From positions 1-6,440 of the forward strand of contig JACQVL010000103.1 in the NCBI GenBank assembly GCA_016209865.1: a stretch of DNA of 6,440 nt, in the 5' to 3' direction. The notes under the pieces were generated by a model, which made no database searches, had not been told where the DNA came from, and worked only from the letters and a program-made list of their open reading frames with translations. The translations under genes were made by a program, and so were the position numbers. This document shows positions 1 through 5,285 of this stretch, in pieces (position 1 is the stretch's first letter; the number at the start of each line of letters is the position of its first letter). The DNA comes from Candidatus Latescibacterota bacterium (GTDB lineage Bacteria; JAAXHH01; JACQVL01).

Positions 1-79
1 GCCCGACTCTGAGCGGATGACCCGACTCGGCCCGGGCAGTCAGGCGTTGCAGCACCGACTGACTCGTCACGTGCCCCAT
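1..79 (-). CDS. Possible N-terminus of an NAD(P)-binding (homoserine dehydrogenase-like) protein, cut by the left edge
   Basis: A minus-strand frame with an ATG at 79-77 stays open to the left edge and gives about 26 residues beginning MGHVTSQSVLQRL and ending HPLRVG. A helix of the type LxxRAxxGxPxRVG directly before a Rossmann beta strand is familiar from homoserine dehydrogenase-like/SAF-domain oxidoreductases, where VGLIGAGKFG usually follows. The glycine-rich loop itself lies outside the window, so this rests on resemblance over a few residues. A GGAG lies only 3 bases before the ATG, a poor ribosome-binding spacing; a GTG at 73-71 is the other candidate start. The frame is open upstream to a TAG at 121-119. 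It would be downstream of, and co-directional with, the URO-D gene. A plus-strand frame is also open here, ending at a TGA at 122-124, so the call is tentative. Confidence 0.33.
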   Translation of the reverse strand, partial: MGHVTSQSVLQRLTARAESGHPLRVG

Positions 80-171
80 CCGCTCCCCACAGAGGACAGG
101 TCTGTTCGTGTCATGGGTCTATGAAGAACAAAAACCTAATGAGATTTGATGATCAAAACAGGTCATCTGTT

Positions 172-221
172 GGGGCGATCCTTGTGATCGCCCGCATCGG
201 GGCGAATACAAGATTCGCCCC
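172..221. repeat. Twin-hairpin intergenic repeat with mirrored loops
   Basis: Two hairpins lie head to tail. The first pairs GGGCGATC (173-180) with GATCGCCC (186-193) around the loop CTTGT. The second pairs GGGGCGAAT (199-207) with ATTCGCCCC (213-221) around ACAAG. The loops are reverse complements of each other, so the second hairpin read on the opposite strand closely resembles the first. It lies in the gene-free stretch 80-269, downstream of the URO-D stop codon. No U-tract follows on either strand, so it looks more like a dispersed palindromic element than a standard terminator, though it could slow transcription or protect mRNA ends. Nothing else in 80-269 looks functional. Confidence 0.8.
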
Positions 222-269
222 TACAGATTTTTACCGATTTTGGTCGTCAAAATTCATTAGACCGATTCG

Positions 270-1313
270 CTATCTCCGCCAGTGTGTGCTCAGGTATTCG
301 AGATAAAAACGGGCGTTGTCCACCGGGACGTTGCTGGGGAGATGGTTGCCGATGGCAAACACAAACCCGGGACACGCCCTGGCCAGGGTGAGCGTCTCAT
401 CGATCTCGCGCTGGATCCCCTCCCACGTCCCGAACGTCAGGGTTCGGCAATCCACCTTGCTCCCCATGATGACGTGAGTCTTCCCGTAGCGTTCTACCAC
501 AGACTCCAGGTCGGTGATCGGCTCAAAGATGAACCCATCCGCGCCCGCCGCCGCGATGTCGTCCACGAATTGAGTCCAGTCGCCGTCTGAGCAGAACAGG
601 ACGATCTTGCCGGCGTCGTGCAACACGTCCCAGAGCCGCCTGTATCGTGGGAAGATCGCCGTGCGGTAGAAATCCGGGTGCATGAACGGACCCTGCGTCC
701 AGACCATATCATCATGGCAGATGAAGACAGGGCAGGTCGTCTTCGCCCAGGCCCGGACATGATGGAGGGTGAGCTGATAGAAACTCTCCAAGACCTTGTC
801 GAATCGTTTCCAATCGGCGGCGGCGGTCAGGAGCATCTCCCAGCCGAACGCTTCGATCGCGCCGGAGACGATCGTCTTGTAGTAGCCGCCCGGGTAGACC
901 TGATGCGGGTACATCTCCTGGCCATGCCGGTAGCACCGGTCGTCATACTGGATGAGTTCCTCCATGTTGGGGAGGCCGTATTCCTCGACCGCGTCGAACC
1001 GCAGGACGTCTTCAACCTCGTAAAACGGGCAGGAGACGGTCTCCCGCCGGTCGATCCCCTCTTCCAGGAATTCGGCATGACCCATGTCGGTCGTCCGGCC
1101 GCGCCGGCTCCAGGGGACGGGGCCGTCGTTCGTGACCCAGAGGAAGTCGATCTGCCAGACATCGTAAAACTGCCGCCATGCCGCATCCCCGTCGACACGC
1201 GGGTTGAGGCCGGTCACCGCCCGGACGAGCGCGTAGTTGCTGCAATATTCGGTATGCGCTAAGCGTTCGGTCGGCTCCAACCGGATCGTCCTCAGTCCGA
1301 TGTCGTAGCTCAT
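270..1313 (-). CDS. Uroporphyrinogen decarboxylase-fold (URO-D/MtaA superfamily) protein
   Basis: A 347-residue cytoplasmic protein with no signal peptide or membrane segment. The length and C-terminal pattern fit the URO-D/corrinoid methyltransferase superfamily, a TIM-barrel fold. Visible landmarks are a His-Asp-Asp segment (H200-D202) ending a barrel strand, GKIVLFCSDGDW (235-246), the strand and helix DGFIFEPITDLE (259-270), a GS-x-VDCRTL segment (284-292), and the closing GNHLPSNVPVDN (322-333). Members either decarboxylate uroporphyrinogen III or transfer methyl groups between corrinoid proteins, cofactors and small substrates. The standard HemE N-terminal substrate motifs are not evident, and the MtaA-type zinc motif His-x-Cys is not intact, because Cys241 stands where relatives often have His. 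I therefore do not call it HemE, and its substrate is unknown. The ATG at 1313 is supported by GAGGAG (1328-1323), 9 bases upstream. The stop is TAG at 272-270. A 75-bp gap with a hairpin separates it from the cytochrome cluster, so co-transcription is uncertain and it may be unrelated to that cluster. Confidence 0.88.
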   Translation of the reverse strand: MSYDIGLRTIRLEPTERLAHTEYCSNYALVRAVTGLNPRVDGDAAWRQFYDVWQIDFLWVTNDGPVPWSRRGRTTDMGHAEFLEEGIDRRETVSCPFYEVEDVLRFDAVEEYGLPNMEELIQYDDRCYRHGQEMYPHQVYPGGYYKTIVSGAIEAFGWEMLLTAAADWKRFDKVLESFYQLTLHHVRAWAKTTCPVFICHDDMVWTQGPFMHPDFYRTAIFPRYRRLWDVLHDAGKIVLFCSDGDWTQFVDDIAAAGADGFIFEPITDLESVVERYGKTHVIMGSKVDCRTLTFGTWEGIQREIDETLTLARACPGFVFAIGNHLPSNVPVDNARFYLEYLSTHWRR

Positions 1314-1322
1314 GGCTGGGTG

Positions 1323-1328
1323 CTCCTC
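1323..1328 (-). promoter_or_regulatory. Shine-Dalgarno site of the URO-D-fold gene
   Basis: On the minus strand GAGGAG lies 9 bases before the ATG at 1313. It fixes the start codon. It sits immediately beside the hairpin at 1330-1349, so folding of that hairpin could affect ribosome access; this last point is inference. Confidence 0.65.
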
Positions 1329-1329
1329 A

Positions 1330-1349
1330 GGGCGCGATGAATCGCGCCC
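1330..1349. repeat. GC-rich palindrome between cytochrome and URO-D genes
   Basis: GGGCGCGA (1330-1337) pairs with TCGCGCCC (1342-1349) around TGAA, and the inner AT pair can extend the palindrome. On the minus strand the flank reads TATAGGGGCG, resembling the TGTAGGGGCG flank of the twin hairpin at 172-221, so both may belong to one dispersed family. It has no adjacent U-run, so I do not call it a terminator, although it could attenuate read-through from the cytochrome cluster into the URO-D gene. Confidence 0.7.
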
Positions 1350-1388
1350 CTATACACGGATGTTACGAATAATGTTCTTTATCGCCCG

Positions 1389-1784
1389 TTACGGCTTCTC
1401 TTCGCGTATACTTGCCGTCTTCCCTTTTTTCCTCACTTTCGAGTCATAGATGAGGAACTCGATGATCTTCTCGCCGTTGCGGGGGTTAATGCCCGAGCCG
1501 GGCTTGCGTATCATCTGCTGGACATAGGCTTTCCACTCAGACCCGTAGTAGTTCGAGTTGATCGGGCGGGCCAGGGGATGGCACGTGCGGCACCGCATCA
1601 CAAAAACTCGGTAATTCTCTCGCATCTCCTGAGGATAGTTGGAGACATCGATCGTCGACGGACCTTTGTCCGCCTCGAACGTTTTTTTCTGTTCCTTGAC
1701 CGGTTGCTGGGCATCGACCGGGTTGAGGACTCCAGGGACGATCAGTCCCAGCATCACCAGCGGCAACCACCGTTTGGTCCACAT
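1389..1784 (-). CDS. Small exported monohaem cytochrome c
   Basis: From the ATG at 1784 the product has 131 residues. Residues 1-25 form a signal peptide: basic MWTKRW, a hydrophobic core LPLVMLGLIVPGVL, and a likely cut after VDA before QQ. Haem c attachment is by CRTCH (65-69). Met91 in VQQMIRKPG is the best candidate distal ligand, giving a His/Met class I-like monohaem cytochrome of the periplasm. The pattern EWKAYVQQM followed by a helix with EKIIEFLIYDS is typical of short cytochrome c domains that bind near the C-terminal helix. The tail (from about residue 115) is very basic and charged. The frame also opens at a GTG (1811), right after the porin stop TGA (1814-1812), but the ATG at 1784 starts a proper signal peptide. 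It is the last gene of the closely spaced exported set, probably carrying single electrons to or from the haem-bearing porin; that role is inferred. Confidence 0.85.
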   Translation of the reverse strand: MWTKRWLPLVMLGLIVPGVLNPVDAQQPVKEQKKTFEADKGPSTIDVSNYPQEMRENYRVFVMRCRTCHPLARPINSNYYGSEWKAYVQQMIRKPGSGINPRNGEKIIEFLIYDSKVRKKGKTASIREEKP

Positions 1785-1811
1785 CGTCTCAAAGAGAGTA
1801 GTGCATTCCAC

Positions 1812-2933
1812 TCAATAAGTCAACACGACTTGCAGGTTGACCAGATTGAGGTCCTTAAAATCAGTCAATCGCCAGAATTCATGATTCACTTTGATCATCA
1901 GATAAGACCGGGCGACGACCGTGATCCCGGCCGTCAGGCGCGTGATGCCCATCGACTCGTCCAACGCCTGTCCGACGACCGGGCCTTTGCGCAGCATGCC
2001 ATCCACCCGGGCGATGAACTCCAGGTGCGATTGAACCGGAAACTCGATCTCGGCATAAAACCCCGATTTGGCGAACGAGTCGCGGATCACCCCTCCCCCA
2101 GGAACTGGGATGTACACTTGGGTTTTGCGGCGCAGGTACTCCCCTCGCACGGTGAAGCGCTTCACCCTGGTCCTGAGTTCTGCGCCCGCAATCCAGTAGC
2201 CCAGGTCGCTGTCATCATCGTATGTGCCAGTCAAGAAGGAACCACCGATGATAAAGAGGTCGTACGGGGCGATCACCATACGTGCGCCGCCGACGGGAAA
2301 CGGGTTGTTGTCCCGGTATTCAGCCGACTGGACCCAGTTGATGTCGTTCGTCCCTTGCAGGCCGTTGACCAGGTAGAGGGCGTAAGACAGTTGCACGTTA
2401 TCGTTCGGCCAGTAGTTGCCGAACAGGTTGAGGCCGGTATCGGCATACGGGGTCATTAAGATGGAATAGTTGTGATCCAGCGGCCTGACTATGTGTCCCA
2501 TCATGTAGGGGAGCGGCTTGGAAGCGGTCTTATTGTTGGCCGGGTCGTGTCTGCTGTTGAACTCCCCAAAGGGCACGATGAAACGCCCGATCTCGACGTT
2601 CACCAGATCAGACGCGCTCACCTCGGCATACGCCTGGGAGACGCGGAACCCGTGGCATGACAGGCAGGTCTTCACGTTGATGGCGACGCGCTCCGAGAGG
2701 TTGACAGAGACCTTCTGCGCGGCTTCCAGGGTGAAGGTGTTCAGTCCTACTCTGTCAGCCTTGTTGAGCGTCTGCATGTACCCGTGCGCGTTGGTGGCAA
2801 GAGACCCCGACCACTTCCACCTCTCCTGCGCCGCGCTCGTTCCTATTTCAGCGAGAAGGCTGAGGAGAGTGAGAGTCATGCAGAAAGGGAGGGAGATTTT
2901 GGGCCTCAGACGATTGCGGATCGATACACCCAT
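1812..2933 (-). CDS. Outer-membrane porin-like beta-barrel with embedded haem c motif
   Basis: A 373-residue exported protein. Residues 1-35 are a signal peptide ending near TSAAQ. The rest alternates polar and hydrophobic residues as in beta-barrels. It ends in Tyr373 after VVLT, the aromatic C-terminus recognised by the BAM complex. IGRFIVPFGEFNSRHDPANN (115-134) matches the conserved early strand of phosphate-selective and DcaP-type porins (usually GRFxxPFG). Unusually, CLSCH (90-94), a complete haem c attachment motif, lies between the strands ending AINVK and starting RVSQAYAEV. The other histidines (49, 129, 147, 154, 303, 351) or methionines could supply the distal ligand. The ATG at 2933 has AGGA about 6 bases upstream, and the gene starts 25 bp after the lipoprotein cytochrome stop. 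A lone motif could occur by chance, but two cytochrome neighbours make haem binding likely. Its role as an outer-membrane electron pore is inference. Cyc2-type fusions differ in carrying an N-terminal cytochrome domain. Confidence 0.85.
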   Translation of the reverse strand: MGVSIRNRLRPKISLPFCMTLTLLSLLAEIGTSAAQERWKWSGSLATNAHGYMQTLNKADRVGLNTFTLEAAQKVSVNLSERVAINVKTCLSCHGFRVSQAYAEVSASDLVNVEIGRFIVPFGEFNSRHDPANNKTASKPLPYMMGHIVRPLDHNYSILMTPYADTGLNLFGNYWPNDNVQLSYALYLVNGLQGTNDINWVQSAEYRDNNPFPVGGARMVIAPYDLFIIGGSFLTGTYDDDSDLGYWIAGAELRTRVKRFTVRGEYLRRKTQVYIPVPGGGVIRDSFAKSGFYAEIEFPVQSHLEFIARVDGMLRKGPVVGQALDESMGITRLTAGITVVARSYLMIKVNHEFWRLTDFKDLNLVNLQVVLTY

Positions 2934-2958
2934 CGTTCATCCTCATCGGATAGAGGGC

Positions 2959-3408
2959 TCAATTGTTCAACGCGCCTTCATCGACCCAGGTCATGATCCG
3001 GGTGATCTCATCGTCCGACAACGGGAGGCCGCCGCGCGGCATCTGGGGAGGAATCACGCCCCTGATGCGTTTGACGATCAGGCTGCTGGCAGCGTCTCCC
3101 GGCACGACCACAGTCCCGCTGTCTCCTCCCGCCATCAAGACATCGTAGGACGTCACGTCGAGTCCACCCCGTTTGAATCTCCCCTGTTTGCCGTGACAGA
3201 GGATGCATTGTGCGTCAAAAATCGGCTGAATATCTCGACGGTACAAGACCGTGGGACGGGTAGTGGAATGATCGGGGCCGAAAACGTGATCCTCGTTCCA
3301 GTATTCACATCCGGCTGTCAGCAACACCAACAAGAGGGACAGAATGGATTCCCGCTTTCGTGGGAATGACAACGTATGGAACGGCAAGACCCTGTAGAGG
3401 GGTGACAT
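2959..3408 (-). CDS. Lipoprotein monohaem cytochrome c (planctomycete-type cytochrome domain)
   Basis: From the ATG at 3408 the product has 149 residues. The n-region contains PRKRES, the hydrophobic core is ILSLLLVLL, and the lipobox LTAGC places the lipidated Cys at residue 34, with Glu next, so an outer-membrane lipoprotein is likely. The mature part has DIQPIFDAQCILCHG with haem motif CILCH (68-72), a KRGGLDV segment, a glycine-rich GGDSG loop, and PPQMPRGG with Met123 as the likely distal ligand. It closes with DDEITRIMTWVDEGA, the usual end of PSCyt1-like (planctomycete cytochrome C) domains. The start is chosen for AGAAGAGG just upstream and for the signal peptide. The frame continues upstream to a GTG at 3513 that overlaps the preceding stop as GTGA, but those 35 extra residues come from repeat DNA and look like no signal sequence. 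The signal peptide is itself partly encoded by a REP-like palindrome. Confidence 0.85.
   Translation of the reverse strand: MSPLYRVLPFHTLSFPRKRESILSLLLVLLTAGCEYWNEDHVFGPDHSTTRPTVLYRRDIQPIFDAQCILCHGKQGRFKRGGLDVTSYDVLMAGGDSGTVVVPGDAASSLIVKRIRGVIPPQMPRGGLPLSDDEITRIMTWVDEGALNN
3348..3367. repeat. dRS3/REP-like palindrome inside a coding region
   Basis: The sequence is ATTCCC, eight bases (GCTTTCGT), then GGGAAT, exactly the ATTCCC-N8-GGGAAT pattern of dRS3 elements first described in Neisseria. With flanking GG and GAC it matches the widespread REP-like palindrome whose translation in one frame gives SFPRKRES. Here it is translated in that frame and supplies the basic n-region of the lipoprotein cytochrome signal peptide. 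Confidence 0.85.
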
Positions 3409-3437
3409 CAAACCTCTTCTCATCAGTTGATTTTCCA

Positions 3438-3500
3438 GAACCCCGTACCCCGTCATTGCAGTTGATGTTCCCGAACCCCGAACCCCGAATCCCGAACCCC
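3438..3500. repeat. GAACCCC heptanucleotide array, partly degenerate
   Basis: Four tandem heptamers run from 3473 to 3500: GAACCCC, GAACCCC, GAATCCC, GAACCCC. Two more, GAACCCC and GTACCCC, lie at 3438-3451, exactly three heptamer lengths (21 bp) before position 3473, so the whole 63 bp keeps one 7-bp phase with the middle units degenerate. It occupies most of the 101 bp between the second FG-GAP gene (stop at 3510) and the chosen start of the lipoprotein cytochrome (3408). It resembles short tandemly repeated heptamers known from cyanobacteria. Confidence 0.8.
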
Positions 3501-3509
3501 GAGTTTCCT

Positions 3510-5285
3510 TCACTTCGTCAACAGCATCCGGCGGGTCGCGGTGAACCCGCCCGCCCGGAGGGTATACAGGTAGATTCCGCTCCCGGCCGGCTCTCCGCGC
3601 CCGTTCCGGCCGTCCCAGCGGACGGCGTAGTACCCGCGTGGCTGTTCCCCATCGACCAGGACGGCGACTTCTTCGCCGAGGAGGTTATAGACGGTGAGGG
3701 TCACACGACCCGTCCTGGCCAAACGATATGCAATCTCCGTGCCAGCGTTGAACGGGTTGGGAACATTCTGGGCGAGGTCGAACCGATCAGGCGGAACGAC
3801 GGTCACGACCAGCGGGCCGAAGACCTGCCGGCTTCCGTCATGGCCGGTCGCTTCCAGCCAGTAGGTGTAGACGCGGCCGGGTTGCACGTCCGTATCGACG
3901 AACCGGTGACGCCCAAGCCCGGTGATGGGGGCAGAAGTCCTCCTGCTGCTTCCGTCGAGTCGGGCTCCGCCGCTCTGGACACTGCCCGATTGCCGGTAGA
4001 CGAAGATGGCAACGCCGGACGTGGCGGTCTCCCAGGCAATCTCGACCGTCCCGTCGTCGAGGATGGTCGCTCCCAGGCCGGTGACGGCGATGCCGACCGG
4101 TTTTGCGACGTCGTTGAGGAGGACGGTCAGGGTATCATTGTCTTTGTTGGCGATCACCAAATCCTGATCCCCGTCGTGATCCAGGTCGGCCGCGACGAGG
4201 GATCGCAACGAGATGCCGAACTCAAAGGGAATCGTCATCGGGTCGGCGAACTCTCCCCGTCCGTTCCCGCGATAGAGCATCAGGTCATCTGAGAAGCCAT
4301 GCACCAGGGCGATATCGGCGTGTCCGTCCCCATCCAGGTCGGTCGCGGCGACGGCCGCCGCCATCTCCCCGGCCGCTAAGTAGAGCGGGTCACGAAACGT
4401 GCCCTCTGTCTGGCCTAAGTAGACGGAGAGTCCGGGCTGGCCCGTGCCGGCCCGCCGGTTGGCGACGACCAGGTCGAGCTGGCCGTCCTCGTTCAGGTCA
4501 GCGGCGGCGAGATGGACCGGCCCCGGCCTGGTGGTCAGGGTAATGGGATCGTTGAAACTCCCGTCCCCCTTGCCCGTGAAGACGAAGATCGTGGCGGCTA
4601 AAAAGTTGGCTGCCACCAGGTCGGTCTTCCCGTCTCCGGTCAGGTCGGCGGCGAGGAGGGCCCGGGGGGAACGGCCCAGTAAGCGCGTCTCTCGTTCGGT
4701 GAAGTGGCCGGCTGGCGTCTGGAGCAGGATGGACACATCCCCCGGCACCGGCGTATGGCCTGCCCGGTTGGCCACAGCCAGGTCGAGCCGTCCATCCCCG
4801 TCGAAATCCGCCGCCACGACCGCTGAGGGAGTAGCCCCAGCCTGGTACTCGACCGGACTGGCAAACTCACCCTGCCCGTTGCCGTAGAGGATGGAAACAG
4901 TGTTCGTTCTATAATTGGTCACGATGAGATCGAGCGCCCCATCGCGGTTCAGGTCTGCGGCCGTGAGGCTCGTCGGCCGGCGATCATCTCCCAGGGGGAA
5001 GTCGAGCCGGGACGGGAACCCGCCTTTGCCGTTGCCGATGAAGACCGACACGTCGCTCGACCCCCGGTTGCACACCCCTATGTCGAGGTGTCCATCCCGG
5101 TTGAAATCCCCCGTCACCAGGTAGAACGGCTGATCGCGGGTCGGGAGCACGACGGGGGGAGCGAACCGGAACTGAGCGTGGCTGTGGGAGGGGAGGAAGA
5201 ACAGGAGAAAGAGAGAAGTCCAGCTCAACCAGTGACGAGTGACGAGTGACGAGTGACGAGTAAGAACGAAGAGCGGACGTATCAC
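3510..5285 (-). CDS. Exported seven-repeat FG-GAP/VCBS protein with C-terminal sorting-type domain
   Basis: A complete 591-residue surface or secreted protein. Residues 1-37 form a signal peptide with core SLFLLFFLPSHSHA. Seven FG-GAP/VCBS repeats carry DxDxDGxxD calcium loops starting at Asp60, 111, 160, 214, 263, 316 and 367, about 50 residues apart, as expected for one seven-bladed beta-propeller. Residues about 397-498 look like a fibronectin III/Ig-type domain (TVEIAWET, YTYWLEAT). Residues 502-591 are a FlgD-Ig/Por-secretion-tail type domain: QNVPNPFN (506-513), then VYNLLGEEV, GYYAVRWDGRNGRG, SGIYLYTLRAGG, and a basic end. Such tails direct proteins to type IX secretion in Bacteroidota, but they also occur in phyla where that use is unproven. 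The GTG at 5285 overlaps the preceding TGA as GTGA, indicating translational coupling. A heptamer array encodes residues about 9-18, supplying the Arg residues of the n-region. Ligand or partner is unknown. Confidence 0.9.
   Translation of the reverse strand: MIRPLFVLTRHSSLVTRHWLSWTSLFLLFFLPSHSHAQFRFAPPVVLPTRDQPFYLVTGDFNRDGHLDIGVCNRGSSDVSVFIGNGKGGFPSRLDFPLGDDRRPTSLTAADLNRDGALDLIVTNYRTNTVSILYGNGQGEFASPVEYQAGATPSAVVAADFDGDGRLDLAVANRAGHTPVPGDVSILLQTPAGHFTERETRLLGRSPRALLAADLTGDGKTDLVAANFLAATIFVFTGKGDGSFNDPITLTTRPGPVHLAAADLNEDGQLDLVVANRRAGTGQPGLSVYLGQTEGTFRDPLYLAAGEMAAAVAATDLDGDGHADIALVHGFSDDLMLYRGNGRGEFADPMTIPFEFGISLRSLVAADLDHDGDQDLVIANKDNDTLTVLLNDVAKPVGIAVTGLGATILDDGTVEIAWETATSGVAIFVYRQSGSVQSGGARLDGSSRRTSAPITGLGRHRFVDTDVQPGRVYTYWLEATGHDGSRQVFGPLVVTVVPPDRFDLAQNVPNPFNAGTEIAYRLARTGRVTLTVYNLLGEEVAVLVDGEQPRGYYAVRWDGRNGRGEPAGSGIYLYTLRAGGFTATRRMLLTK
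5231..5261. repeat. AGTGACG heptanucleotide array within a signal-peptide coding region
   Basis: Four perfect tandem AGTGACG units (5231-5258) are followed by a partial AGT. On the minus strand they lie between the GTG start at 5285 and the hydrophobic core of the signal peptide and are translated as a TRHSSLV-type periodic peptide. Because the unit is 7 bp, gain or loss of one copy would shift the reading frame relative to the GTG start. A TTG at 5228, just after the array, is the only nearby in-frame alternative. Confidence 0.92.

Noticed and set aside
172-221. Twin hairpin as a rho-independent terminator of the URO-D gene
   Set aside because: No run of U follows the stem in the minus-strand direction, and two back-to-back stems with complementary loops fit a dispersed repeat better.
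121-306. Small plus-strand frame of 61 codons
   Set aside because: It is translated from the twin-hairpin repeat (peptide VGAILVIARIGANTRFAPT) and overlaps the end of the URO-D gene. Such peptides commonly arise from intergenic repeats.
618-1262. Long plus-strand open frame (214 codons) opposite the URO-D-fold gene
   Set aside because: It is a shadow of the minus-strand gene, which has clear family motifs and a good ribosome-binding site; the plus-strand peptide resembles nothing.
3360-4292. Plus-strand open frame of 310 codons
   Set aside because: It lies opposite the sorting domain, Ig-like domain and last propeller blades of the FG-GAP gene. Its length follows from GC-rich coding on the other strand.
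5231-5261. Heptamer tandem array as a CRISPR or replication iteron array
   Set aside because: Units are 7 bp with no spacers, and the array is inside a coding region with no replication or Cas genes nearby.
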